From NCBI GenBank assembly GCA_024529925.1, contig JAFEUB010001371.1, positions 145,346-209,345 of the forward strand: a stretch of 64,000 bases of DNA, in the 5' to 3' direction. The position numbers and the translations under genes are program-made. Origin of the DNA: Ophthalmolycus amberensis. Taxonomy: Eukaryota > Chordata > Actinopteri > Perciformes > Zoarcidae. Positions 48,550 through 62,028 of the stretch are shown here, piece after piece. Positions within the stretch are counted from its first letter, which is position 1. Each line of letters starts with the position of its first letter. A model generated the notes under the pieces. It had not been told where the DNA came from and ran no database searches. It saw only the letters and a list, made by a program, of their open reading frames with translations.

Positions 48550-49386
48550 ATGTTCATACGTCCGCTACTTTGTGTCTCTAATGAGCTTTTTCAGGTTATA
48601 CGGATGTGGAAGAACCTTTCTTAAGGTGTGGAAAATATGAAGTGAAGAAAGTAAATAACAAAAATACATAACATATTCAAAGAAAAATCCACATTGACAA
48701 CTTTAGACATATGCATGATTATTAGGCCTCTATTTAACTAGTAGCATAATCCTCCATTTACATTTTGCACCCTGATGTGTGTTCTGTTTACATTCAGTGT
48801 TTCTCACCACAATGCAGTCATGAAGGCCTTACAGACATGAATGCATCGTCTGTTTTATAAAACACCTGCAGAATATTTAAAACCTTTTTTGCTAGCTTGC
48901 AGTCTTCTCATCCCCTGCTTCTGCTGCCACGTTGCTGCGCTTCTTAGCCTCTGTACCCGCCAACTGTCGGTCAATAGAACAGCTGTAAGCATTCTATCGG
49001 TAGAATCCAATGCAGTTGCGTGGATCAATATCAGACACACATCCTTGTTTGCACCCGCACATATTGCTTTTCATGTAAAACTGCTAACACACTTTTTAAC
49101 TTGAACTTTTAAATGGTCACACCAGTGATTACATTTTGTACTTTCATAAGACACACAAGTGACAGACTGAAACAAAGATGTCACAGGGCTGCAGAACGAG
49201 TGAACCCAAAGTGAGATGCAACGTTAAGGTTATTTATTTTAGAAAAATACGGGCTGGGGGAGATATGGAGCTGGTAGCTGAGAGGACGAGCAGGATGGTA
49301 TTTAAGTTTTCTATTTGAAGAGGCTTGATTATAGTGATGAGATGCAGTTGATGGTTGTGCCCTGACTCCAGCGCACCTGCGTGCAA

Positions 49387-49424
<38 letters not shown>

Positions 49425-49907
49425 CTGCAGTGAGAGAGACGGAGAGCTCCCCTCAGGTTAAGCTGGCACTTAAGATGGACATATCCTGAACTTTAGTCCC
49501 TAATATGGACCGAGCTTTCAGATCCTACATTTCCCCATAATGCAACTTTATAGCGTCTCAAGTTCCTGACCTGGTAAACACCCAGTCTATAACGCAGGCT
49601 TTCTGTTATCAATTCGTAGTCTCCAAGCCTTTGCTGAGACAACCCTGACGACATCACTATGACATCATCAGGGTTATTTCCTGTTGTTTTTTTTACACCC
49701 ATGATTACTAAACTTACTTTAATTAGTAAAATGGGTGCAGTGCCCCTTCGATGGCCTGTACATCAGGACATATCTTTAGTTTTGACTGACGCATCTGCAG
49801 AGTCAAAGCTCAGACCTTCCAGGTTGCGATGTCTCTCTAGTGCCGCCTCGATACAATTCAGACAACTTTCTCCCTCCCAACCCCACAGCTCAACTCTTCA
49901 CCACCTT
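48550..49907. other. Convergent intergenic stretch with probable 3' UTR of the membrane-protein gene
   Basis: No gene. Holds (CA)n at 49,387-49,422. TTTATT at 49,233-49,238 reads AATAAA on the minus strand and could end a 3' UTR of about 670 bases for the minus-strand gene that stops at 49,908. Confidence 0.45.
49387..49422. repeat. (CA)n microsatellite
   Basis: About eighteen CA dinucleotides between the two convergent genes. Confidence 0.94.
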
Positions 49908-50897
49908 CTAGAGCTGCATGTAGAATATGGGAGGGTCCAAGGTGACGCCACTGTTGGGATCGTTGGCGTACTCCTGAAAGGTCAGCGGCAGCGTCACTGC
50001 GCTGCGCCCCTCTGGTCCCCGTGGGGCTTTAGCGGCCCACTCATCCTCTTCCTCCTTCAGTCCCACGGGCAGCGGGTTACTGTAGATGTAGTAGATCCTG
50101 GAGTTGTCCCTGGCCGCCTCTGGTTTCCTGAAGAAGGCGAGAGGGTTGATGAAGCTGGTGGACCTCTTCACTGCTTTGACCGCCACGGGGTCCGCCGGCT
50201 CGCCTCGGGTCACTGCACTCTCATACACATGGGCTCTCTTTGACTGCCTGGTGGAGAAGATGACTGCACTGATGACTTTAACGTAACCTAACGTGATGCC
50301 TTGTGCTCTATTTGAATGTACGGTCAACTAACACTCAGCACAAGGAGTACAAGTCGACTCAATATTAAATGTCAATGATGCAACGGTCCTATGTGTGCTA
50401 TTAAACTAGGGACTGCACCGACGTAGGAACGTCCATGGATCCGAGTATAGCATCAAAGCAAATGTGGAATCTGATCCTCACCTGGTTCGGTTGTAGCAGA
50501 CGGTGATGCAGTACAGGCCGGTGATAGTGAGGATACATAAGGCCAGGGCAATGATGACAATGTTAAACACTTTGAACTCTGAGTAGAAGAAAGAAGAAGA
50601 AGAAGAAAGCGTTTCACATAAAAGAGTCAAAAGGATCATTCATTCAGTTAAACTCTATTGTGACAGTTCTGTGAAATGAAGCTGAAGCGATATGAAAGAG
50701 TGCAACGCACCAAACAGAGCTGTGTTCGTCTCCAGGTCGTGTAGTCCCAGAGCGGCCGTCCCGTTCAGATGGAGGCTGTCTGCCGTCATTGCTCCGTCCT
50801 GTTGGGCTCCACTCATCCTGCTGCCATTGGCTTCCAAAACACGGACTGAATGCTGAGCTTCACTGGCTTCAATAGAAACCCGGGCCATGTGACTCAA
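49908..50897 (-). CDS. Small single-pass membrane protein, family not recognised
   Basis: Three minus-strand exons, 50897-50711, 50578-50482 and 50247-49908, join with GT-AG borders and matching phases (1 and 2) to give 207 residues. Residues 1-62 are polar, with no signal peptide, and hold an N-G-T and an N-G-S site. Residues about 67-90 (FNIVIIALALCILTITGLYC) form one transmembrane helix, followed by basic NRTRQSKR, so a type III orientation with the C-terminus in the cytosol is likely. The tail includes RSTSFINPLAFF, SRIYYIYSNPLP, an acidic EEEDEW patch and a C-terminal LDPPIFYMQL that looks conserved and motif-like. I do not recognise the family. Its neighbour xpnpep1 converges on it with about 1.5 kb between stop codons. 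The start could also be the Met at codon 4. Exon splitting through the membrane helix and clean borders argue that it is real. Confidence 0.75.
50583..50606. repeat. Short (AAG)n repeat
   Basis: A run of AGA/AAG trinucleotides in intron 1 of the minus-strand membrane-protein gene. On the minus strand it is CTT-rich and serves as part of the polypyrimidine tract before exon 2. Confidence 0.7.
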
Positions 50898-50899
50898 AC

Positions 50900-51100
50900 G
50901 GCTCGACTCTGTCGCCGTGGAGACACCCCGTCTTTTGTCTAAGCCCTCAGTTCAAGTTGGACACCCCATCTTCTCCCTCCCCTCTACTCCCCTTGTTTAC
51001 TGTTCATTATTCTGCTCAGCGTTTTGGGGGGACACTGAGGGGAGGGAGATGTTGGGCCTTTTTTTTATTGTTTGCAACAAGCTCTGAGTGGTGACCCAAA
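50900..51100 (-). promoter_or_regulatory. Probable promoter/5' UTR of the membrane-protein gene
   Basis: The region just upstream of the minus-strand start codon, moderately GC-rich with a few CpG (CGGCTCGACTCTGTCGCCG). No TATA box is evident and the start site is not visible. Confidence 0.25.
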
Positions 51101-54100
51101 ACCAGAGAGTTCAGCTTGCAAAGGCCACCGGTGAAACGTGTGAGAGGAAGCTCACTTCCAATATGTTGTCTTGAGTTATTAGCTTTTTTTTAACAGCAAT
51201 CCGCTGTTAGAGGATAAATAGAATGACAGACTTAGTATACACAAATAACGTTGTGTGCCCCGGGCTGTCCTATACTTCCAAAAACATCCGTACCAAATAA
51301 GGGCTTCAACTTCGACTATTTGCATTATCAATGTACCTGATAATTATTATTTTATTTATCTGTTAAGTGTTGAAAAAGGTCATTTATAAGTTCCGAAAGT
51401 CCAATTTTAGATAAATAAATCGTATAGTAATCCAAAAAACTGTCCAAAGATATTAAATTTATGATAGAATGACAAGAAAAGTGGGAAAAGCAGCAAGTGC
51501 TCATGTTTGAGATAACATAAGCAAATAATAAATGATTGACTTTCTGTCGAATCACAATTTCAGGATCATATAAAATCTCATTAGAAGTTAACAAATCCTG
51601 TAAAGCCTAAAGGAGTACCTTCTACAAAATCTGCTCTGATCAGACAGCATTCAAATCGTTCGCCTCTAATGTTTGGCCATAGCTGTTGTACGTCTCCACG
51701 AGTTGTCTTTGTGTTCCTCACTGCTTGTTTTGTGTGTTTTGGGGACAGGAGCACAGGACTTGCGGGACCAGGTCCTCAGGCCGATGCCAGAGCCAAAACC
51801 AGCAAAAAAAGGGCAACAAAGACAGCATTCTCCTTTCTCCTTCTGCTTCACTTCACCCTGCAGCATCGTTGGAGATATTGTGCAATTAGTTAAGCTTCTA
51901 ATTAAAGCAGGGTTTTGTGTCCCTGTTTGACGAGACAAGCTGCTCTATAAAGTGAACTTGGAGAGAATTTGTGAGTGACCTTTGTGTCAACCTGCTCAGA
52001 GGGTGGAGTCGCTACGCAGGATGAAACATAATGCGTGTCGCAAACTAAAGATAAGAGCAGGAAATGGTTTGTGACTTAATTTAGTTTAATATGAGAGAAA
52101 TAGTGATTTTAACCAGCTCTCACACCTAGCTATGATGGAACAACTGCACACTAACAATCTCAAGCTTCACTTTTCACGCATTACTTTAACAGTATGAGTG
52201 TTCAACACAGAGAATATCAGTAGAAACTGGAAATCTACCTGAATGAACCTTCTTTTTGCGTGTGTGTTTGACACTTTAACCATCCTCCACTAGATGTCAG
52301 AGCTCACTAAAGGACGGCTCTGTGGTCAGTCCGGCAGCTTGATCTTGAGTGACAGCGGTGGCCTTAGCATCCCAAGTCAGCACAAAGAAAAACAAAGAGA
52401 GAAAGAGAGAGAGACTGACTGCTTGATCGTAAAGGCTGATGTGTGTTCATTAGCCGCCTAAACGTCTTTACGGTCTGTTTGCTCTCTGCAGAGTGAAGCT
52501 CTTTTGATGTAAGGGGCACGTGGGTGGCATTAAGTTGGTCCGGTTTATTTGAGCAGACCAGTATGCATAAACCAACTCTGTCTGTGGCAGCTATCATGGG
52601 AACGAGACCGGGAATATTCCAACTCAAAGCTAATATATTAACGCTGCGGAGGAAATGACCAAATTTATCGTGACGGGTGATCCGTTGCAGGGGTAATAAC
52701 ATTAACATTGTTTTTGCTTTCATTTTAACTGAGCTCTTTATTAAAGATGTGCACTTTTAATCATTATTGTAGTGTTATCATCAACTTAATGACATGTACG
52801 AAGAGAAAATACCATTTAGATGTTTATGGTGTGACACACTGAGATATACATTTTAAGCATGCATCCTACCAGGTGATAGAAACTGGACTAAGGAGAGAGA
52901 AAAGTGGATGTTTTGGTCATGAATTACAATAATCCAGAGAACAAACTGCTTGTGCTTGAGAATTTGTTTTGGAAAACCTCTCTTTAGTAATAAACTGACA
53001 ACGCTCCGTCAACAAAGAGAGATTAGAGACATCTGGTTTCATTTTGTGCTCTTCATTGAGTTGATTTCTAATTAAAAAATAGTCTCGTTTGAACTCTTGA
53101 CTTCATTTAGAGTCACATTATTTTTTTATTATGTATATTTTTTTCTTTTACATCCAACGGTGACGTCCTAAATAATGAATTAGCTTTAGATCTTACAGTG
53201 TTTTTGATCAAAGTTCACATAAGTATTGTGGCAGAACCACAGAGATCATTAAACGGTACGGCTACAAAATATATGAAACAGTAGTATTGGGTTCATAGTG
53301 TATGAAAAAAACAAAACAAGGATCACAAAAACATTTGATAAAACAACGATGTCGTTGATAAAGTGTCAGCAATGAATAAACTATAACAGATAATACAAAA
53401 AAAAGTTAGACCTTAAAAATGATATGCAAAATGGGAAATGAAATCCTAAAACCTGGTTACGATATATAGTAAAAATAAAGAGTTTAGAAACACTGACAGC
53501 TACACCGGCTCACCTCCACCTTCAGTAAGAACGACTTTAAGCTGTGATATATTCCTGAAGTGTCATTTAATTTGAGTATCACGGTATGCTATGCTACACA
53601 CAACCTTATACATTTACAGCCACATGGCAGCTGCTAATGCAGGGTGTCTGCATCAATCAAGTATTGAGGAGGGAAAGTATTTACACCGTTTATGTTTCAT
53701 GAGCCTTCTTGATGTGCTGCCAGGTTGAATAAGATGCGTATCTGTGAGGATGTCAGCTTTAGGAAACACACTGAATATAATATTTAATGTCAGCGTTGAT
53801 GCTTGCTCTTACTTTCACAGCTCATTCACATCCAGCACCTCACTGATCAGCGCAGCAGGCTGTTAATATACGACCTCATTACTCTTACCCGGTCTCTTCC
53901 ATCAGGGTCCTTATCAGGCGGCCTCGGTATTTTGTGTTTTACATTTAGATTTGAGGCGCTTTCATCCAGTTTACAGTGACTGAGCAGGTGAGATTGTACT
54001 TCTTGCTCAATGACTCTTTGTTATTAGACACACTGGCTTCGACCCGACATCCTCATGAGCAACATAAGGTCTTAATTGACCATATGTCTGCATTCACAGC

Positions 54101-55975
54101 GTGGATCCACTGAGGGTAGCAGTTTACGCTGAGGAGCTTTTCCATTGAATCCTTGATTTCCTTTTTTTTTCGAGTCATAAAATGAAGTCAACTCAATCAA
54201 TCATCTCTCCTATAATCTTCCCCGAACCCTCCCCTCTCTCTCTGACTGGCCAGTGAATTCCTGACCATCCCTCATCGCCGTGCCTCACCCCCTCCTCACC
54301 TTCTGCTCCTCCGCCTCCTTCCCCATCTCTGTGTTTATACAGAGGCTGGTGGGGAATTAGCATTCTGGCGTGATCCATTTGTTCTGACGTGGTTCAGCGG
54401 GAAGGTCCTGCCTTGATTTATTGCACTGGTCAGTTAAACTTGTGAAGGTACACGTTTGAGAACACAAAGGCTGAGCAGCGTTTGCATGTTTGCCTCTTTC
54501 ATTTTGATTATTTCTTGTATCAGGGATCATCCCTGCAGAGTTGGAGTGACTTCTGTGTGTGGCGAAATACTCGCTGCTGATGGAGGTTTATTATATACAA
54601 CAGAGGTTATGAGAAAGATAGACATTAAATCCAAGATTATTATTATAAGTTTTCAACACACTATCATGATATCTGGTATAGTTCAAATGATGCCAAGAGT
54701 GAACTTGTGAAGTACATAAGGAGAAGAAAATGGGAATGTTTATGATTGGGATCTTAGAAATTTCTGCTTTTCTGTGTATTGTATCATTGTAAACTGAAAA
54801 CATTTGGGTTACTGTTGACAGTATTTTTCATTGTTTTCAGAGATTTCAAAGACCTAATCGATTCACATAATTTATACAGTTTTTCAATCAATTTCGTCTC
54901 ACATCTGATCATTACAATTACAGATCCAGTATTAACCGACTCATGGGTGCACTCAGAGAGCCACAAAGCACTTCAAATGAATCAGATTATGTGCATAATG
55001 TAAAGTGTAGGAATCAATTTAAAGGGGACATTACACTTGTTCAGATATTTTGCTCAACAGTGTATTCATTTCATCGACCTGTATCAATTTTCATTCAATT
55101 TAGGACGTTTCACCAGTAGTCCAGTGCGAGTATACAGGTTTAAGGGGTTCTGGGCACATATATCAAAAACAAACAAGACAATTAAAGCATATCAAAGTGT
55201 AATAACAGTCTGCTGCTCAAGTCTAGTGGTGTCAAGACTGAAGCTCATTTCTTGAAAATTGCTGAAACATAGAAAACCACAAGAATAGCCCCAACTTCTT
55301 CTAGTTCTGTGCAAAAGGCTGAATTTCAGAGAGAATTTCTCGTCAATGCAGACGTCGGAATGATCTGCTCTCTTGGCAGCATGAAGTTAACAGCTAATAG
55401 AGAATAAGTCGTGTTGGACTTACAGTGTGAGAGACGGCAGACGCCAAGGAGCCGTGAAAAATCACACACTGCGTTGCCGTTTATGTATTTATGTGATTTA
55501 ATGATTCCTGCTGTCGTCGCTGCTCTGTCCAATTAGAATCGCACTCAGGATGCCGAGGCCCCCGAGTGGACGGCTGTGAACATGGAACATTGTACATGGT
55601 GCTTGGCCCATAAAACATGCTAATGCGCTACTTCCTTGACCTTGTCTGAACCCTGAACCCCCATACTGTACTACACAGGAAATGAGCTCTGAGGGAAATC
55701 ACATTCAGTTTATTTACAAATGGCTTCATACGAACACAGGAGTGAACAGGGAAACGAGGAACACTGACGCATGTGAGTACCTCGGAGAAACGTATAACCG
55801 TGTGTGTCCTGTGTGTATTGTAGCAAAGAACATTAATGTAGTCAGTTAAAGCTTTCCATTCTCCCTGACAATTTACAGCATAGATTTGCTCTCCATTACT
55901 CATTTCATTTTTTGTAAAAACAAGCTTTTATTATAATCAGACTTCCCATTGGCACTTCCAGCACACAAGCACTCT
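51101..55975. other. Non-coding stretch
   Basis: No supported gene on either strand. Mostly AT-rich. A CTCF-like core with one mismatch (CCACTAGATGTCAG) lies near 52,289. The three overlapping frames at 51,669-51,930 show no domain and no conserved exon borders. Confidence 0.5.
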
Positions 55976-56219
<244 letters not shown>

Positions 56220-56521
56220 ACGGTGGAAAGAAAGGATCGCAACACCGCTTCACTTTAGCCTCAAAAACAACATTACAATACAAATATGCTGTCAGTTCAA
56301 CAGACGGAGGTTAAACGTGATAAGTTGACTGATGGTCAACTGTTGGGGGGTTTTGTCAGTTGCTAAATTGTATAATGAAGTGTTCATGAAAGGCCAGGGT
56401 AAAAATATGCCTCATTCATTAAATTGCCAAAACACTTGCAACGTGTTGAACCAAAAGAGGGGACGGCTTAATGAGTTCATCTAGACAAACAAAGTGTTTG
56501 GTCTTTTGCAGAGTCCCCATG

Positions 56522-56524
<3 letters not shown>

Positions 56525-56570
<46 letters not shown>
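56525..56570. repeat. (AC)n microsatellite
   Basis: Twenty-three AC dinucleotides, about 310 bases after the (CT)n tract. Confidence 0.95.
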
Positions 56571-56571
<1 letters not shown>

Positions 56572-59500
56572 GTCCCCACAATTTGACTTTTTAGACCCTG
56601 CAGGGTCCCCCTAGAGTCAATTCTGTTATCTGAACAAAGTCCATCAGACATCTATTCATCTTGCTGTGTGTGACAAAGCAGACTGGGGAGTCTTAGTTAA
56701 ACAGTTTCTTCAAAAACAAACTCCTTCTCCTAAAGCTGCTGTTGGCCAGAGGACGTCTGAACTGGAGTGAGGGGAACTGAGGCCAAAGAGACGGTCTCTG
56801 GAGAGAAGAGGAGTAAAGAGACAACAACATGTTTAACCACTGGGTATGCTCATGTTAAGGACTTTATGAATCGTTGTTGCCAATGCAGAAAAGGACATGT
56901 GGCATGTGTGACAAACGACTGTGATCTTACCTTTTTCATAACTTTCCCTCGTGTTTCTTTTATCTCTACACTTCCCTAAATTCTTCTCTCTACACACATT
57001 TACTCTACACAGCCTCGGTCCTTGATCATTTACCTCCAATATTGCTGTATTAACCTCTGGACGCAGCTACTCTCTGCAATCCCTCAAGTCAAACCCGGTT
57101 GTCCATTTTGAACGGCTCCCAGATGAGATAAGGCACTTTTGGGAAAGCAGCACTGGAGAATGTACAGTGATGGTTGTCACTCGACGAAGCAACAATCTAA
57201 ATAACATTAGTGTAGATTGTATTTCGATTAACGAGCCATTCATGAATCTGAAGAAAGATAAATGGGTGGTGCACTCTGTGAGGTAATATCTCATGAGCTG
57301 GATTTTACTGCTGACCTTTCAGCAACCTGTTTAATGTCTACGAAAGAAAAAGTGACGTTAAATAAAACACTTCGCCCCGTTGATTGAGATAAATGACGAT
57401 ATATCTTTCGACCAGAGAGAGAAGCAGCTTGTTAGCGACACACTCTTCCTTATCTCAATGTGGTTGTTGCCTTTCACCAGGATCATTAGCAAGTATACGT
57501 CCTGCCTCAGTTAAACGGGCCTGCAGTCATACAAGTCGTGTATAAAGAGAAACTGAAAATGACAATTCATTCGTTTTCTACAGCATCTTTATGCACCTTC
57601 AGAAATACAGTTCTATCGCGGCGCTTAAATGATTTGTGTCCTTTTCACATGGCCGATTATGAAAGTAAAGCATAACGTGCAGTACGTCAGTGTGTGCCAT
57701 GTCTTGCATTACAGGAACACTTATCCTCGCTCTCACATCACTGTGATGGATCAGTGCGAGTCAAACTGTGTGACTGTGGTTCAGACCACCTTTATTGAGT
57801 CTGACATTCTCCATTATACTCTCAAGATCCCATTAGTCTGTAAGGTCGGATGCATTACAAGAATTAAGCTGCGATTAAGTGTTGCAACACAACCTGCCTA
57901 CCGGTACTTCTACTTTCATTTGGTGATTTCAAACATTTTCTAGGCTGGACTTCGAGACCGAAGATCAAGCGATGTGGAATAAAAAGTAGCTGCATGCACA
58001 TATAAATGTGGTAGTTTGCAAGTATTAGGCCACATGTGTGATTGCTCTGAGACCACATTCCCAAAAAACAACAAGCGGCAAAAGTAGAATCCACTTCCAG
58101 TCGACGCAGCTCTTTTAACGGCTGGCGAATGATGGCTCCAAAATGAATCTGAAGAAACAGAATCAGAATCAGCAGAGAGTGAAACCCCCCAAACTTAAAT
58201 ACAAACTATACGTCAGAGTCAATACACTGTGTTTACATAGATTGACAGGCCCGTCAAGTTTCAACACTCAGCCGAGGTCAATGCCACTTGACCCACCTAA
58301 GCTCCATTCAGGCTCCGACACGTTGACCAACCGAGGGTTTTGTGTCTCCAGTTACTGACAAAGATGGAAGTGAATTGTAGATTCTACAGGACTGAGACAA
58401 ACAACTTTACTGTAGCTTTGTTTAAATTGTAATGTGGTGTCAGATTGTCGATCGCTGGGTATAAGAATATGGATTCTGCAAACATGATAAACTTAACAAA
58501 GCAACAAGTGACACAAACAAATAGATGTTGATTTCAGAAAATAGATGAAAAGGAAGAATCAAGGATTCATTCTTTGCTCTTCACTCCACCACGGCACTGT
58601 AGACTGAAGGCCAGACACGCCGGTTCAGAGTGCTATCTGCTAGTGATGGCTGTAGTTTTAGGCTAAAGAAACCTCAGTAAAATGAAGTATTAAAGTAAAT
58701 CATTCAATCAATTTTAATTGTTTCCATGTTGCCGTATACAGTGCAGTTCAAGAATTCAAGATCAGGACCTCCAGCCTTGTCAGGACTAAAGGCTCAAAAG
58801 AAGCTATTACAATCAGATTTAATGCAACAGAGGAATTAAAAGGTTTGTGAACGTCAGCGAGGAATGTACTGTATCATAGTCATCATATACACGAACACTA
58901 CAAACACTCATTTCCTCACAAAACCGCTTCTTTTCAGAGAACAAGCATGTTTTCTGTCACAGAGTTTCCTTCCAGCCACTTCAGCTAGAAATCTCTTGAT
59001 AAGAGTTTTTGTTTTCAAATGCAAATGATCAAATTGTTGCAGTAAATAGTCGAGGTGATTGACTCTTTTTTGGAACGGCTGGGCGTGAAAAAATGAGCAG
59101 GCAAGCTGAAATCATATTTTAAGTCGGGTGATTGTTTCCGTGTTCCACACAATGCAGTGGTTATTCTTCGCGGTGCAATGTGTTACTCATCAGAAAGATG
59201 TTTCAATGCATCCCATCAATCATCACCACAGAGGGAAACCTGCCACTGAATGATGACACCGTAGCAGCAGGTCATGTTAACGCTAGTAAACAATCTCTCA
59301 ATGAATCAACAACAACACTCTCTTTACATTAAGGGAGGGATGTATTTTCATTTAACAAACAAATCAAGTTCTGAATATCCAAGCTGAAAGATTTCTTTTG
59401 TTGTTGTATTGGTCCTTCCCCATTGATGGAATTCTCCTCCTCTCTGAAAGGGATCAATGTCTGGACTTCTTGGGTCACTTGCCAACTGTTGAGTTACTTC

Positions 59501-62009
59501 AATTCAATGGGTCAGTTATCTTTCCATCGAAAGAAGGACCACATGTCTATTCTTAAGTGCACATAAAATGATGTCCTCTGTTATCCAGCCATGAAACAGA
59601 TGTTGGCAGCAGTACCAAAAGTGATGAACACATGATCCATCATGAAACAAGGCAGATGGCTTTCTCAGAACTCCAGGGAGCTTCACTTCATCCTGTATTT
59701 GAAGCTAAACGTAAGCATTGCTTGTTTTATCAGATTTTATAAGAGTATAGCAAAATCAGAGATCTTGAAATGAATCAATAAGACAGAAACTGTAGGACTA
59801 TTCAAAGGGAAAGTGGGAACACATGGTGTCATTTGTGATTAGCTGGTTCTTTCATCTAATCTTCCTCCCTGTAGCATGTAAAAGATGAATAACATTTTTC
59901 AAACGCTGCGTAAATTGAAGACATCACTGACACGTAATGATGTGCAGCAGAGAACATGGAGCTACTGCATCTGACACAATTCATCAGTGTGTTTGGAGAA
60001 CAACCAAACATGATAAGATCCAGATCTCATTGCACTCTGGGAGACTTTCCACCATCATCCTCTGGAGAGGACGCACAGTGAAAATCAAATCAAAATGATT
60101 CAATATGACATGTTTATTTGGAACTACAGGGGAAATCTAATCCAATAATGTATGCAATACAAAATGTGTTTTTCCACAGTTAGACTTGATTCTTATTAAT
60201 CAAGTAAAACAATAAATCTTGACTGCGCCATATTACAGGCTCGATATGCCATACATTTCTAATCTGAGTGAGGAAACTGGCCAATTCTTGATGTCAGATG
60301 CTGAATCCCATTGTTGGCATTGGCAAACACTATGTCTATGTTGTTTTTCTCCCCATGTTACCCAAAAACCTTGTCTCTGGGAACCACAAACTTGATCTGG
60401 GAGTGCCTACATGACTAATAAAGATGACCCAGGACACATGTATACATAGCTCTCTGGGAAAAAGATGTCACATGCAAGTGTGGGATGCAGGAGCTGCGTC
60501 CGAAAATAGATACAGACCTCTTGTATGGAGCTGTTTAGAGGAATGCAGCTCCCCCCTTCCTTGTTTTCACAGGATGGACCCGGGGAAGAGACTGCTGAAG
60601 CCCCAACCACATTCAATCTCATCACTCATACATATTAAGTTTTATAAATATGGGAATGTTCTTTAGGCCTCATCCCTGGAGAGACAAAGTATTTTGGCGT
60701 TGAGCTAGAAGCAATCAAACTGGCAACACTGTGTTTTCCAAAAGGCATTGATCAATCAAGGAAAAGACTCAATATAAACAGGCCTTGTGCTGAATGTGGA
60801 CTACAATGTCAAAATGAAGAGAAGAATGTGTAGCTGTATGTTCATAGACCAGCAAGCCAAAAATCTGCCCGTCAAACACGACAAATATTGACAGTGAACA
60901 TTTTGTTATCTTAATTTATTTAAAAGAAATTGCATGATCGTCATGCGGTAATGCATATATGTATGTGAGCAGGGACCATTTTGAAAACGCTCGTTTACAC
61001 GTGTTTAATGTCATGTGTCATGAATTGAAAAATGGTTCTAAAAAATAAAGCGTTTATTGTGACAGTAGATCAGCCATCTCAAGTTTTTCACATCTACAAG
61101 GTTAATAACTCTTCAAGCAATTTTCAAACTGAAATAAATGGAACCAATTCGCTGCCTTGAAGCTAATGGTCTGCTTTGAAAAAATGATCAAAGGTACAAA
61201 GTATTCACAATTTGTAATAAATGGGCTTAAGTATGCAAAAACCACCAGTGTGTCGCTTTAAAGAGTTTGGCCTAAACACCTCGTCAACAAAGATTGTCCA
61301 TGACCCTCATTCACAGATATGACCTCACTGAATTCAGCTGTGAACATAAAAAAACATAAGCGACACATGACACAACGCCACTGAAGTGCCTCGGCACAAA
61401 GGTGATTGTGCTTCTACTGTGCCAGAATAAACAGCGCTCAGCTCCATCGACCTAAACGGGGGGACTGTTCAGTTGGTTCCTCTCTGATGCTGCCTGTCTT
61501 TTCCCCTCGCAGTTCGGCAGGCTTCTCTTTCAGACGTGGACCGTTTCGGTCTGGCCTGCCAACCCAAACAGTGTAATCACACACTCTGCGGCTCATGGTA
61601 CAGTGAGCGAGCTCGTCCGGGGCGTGGAGAGAAGGGGAGGGAGGGCGGGATTAGGTTCTCTTCCCCAGAGATCAGACACACCGGAGGCGCTGTGCTTGTG
61701 AGGCCTCCACCAGCTGCACTGGGCTGCTGCGATGGAGCTCCTTCACTCCTGAGGTCTGAAACACTGAGGGGGGCTCTTTCAAATCAGTCCACGCTGAGAG
61801 GATTGGTGCTTGTACTCATTTGATAATTGAATTAGCCTAACTCCAAAATTACATATCCACCACATCCACATTTTGGTTTTGGTTTTCATAATGGATGTAT
61901 AGAAAAATGTTTTAAATAGTAGAAGAGGTGATTGCTGGTGACATGCAACCAACAGACTTCCGACGTGAAAAGCTGAAACTTGCAAGAATGCTTTTGATTT
62001 TTGTCAGTA

Positions 62010-62028
62010 GGGGGGGGGGGGGGGGGGG
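62010..62028 (+). repeat. Poly-G run (19 G)
   Basis: An uninterrupted run of 19 G, the fourth long plus-strand G run in the window. Confidence 0.9.

Noticed and set aside
51669..51930. Three overlapping open frames that might form an exon
   Set aside because: No domain in any of the frames, no clear conservation and no partner exon with matching phase nearby.
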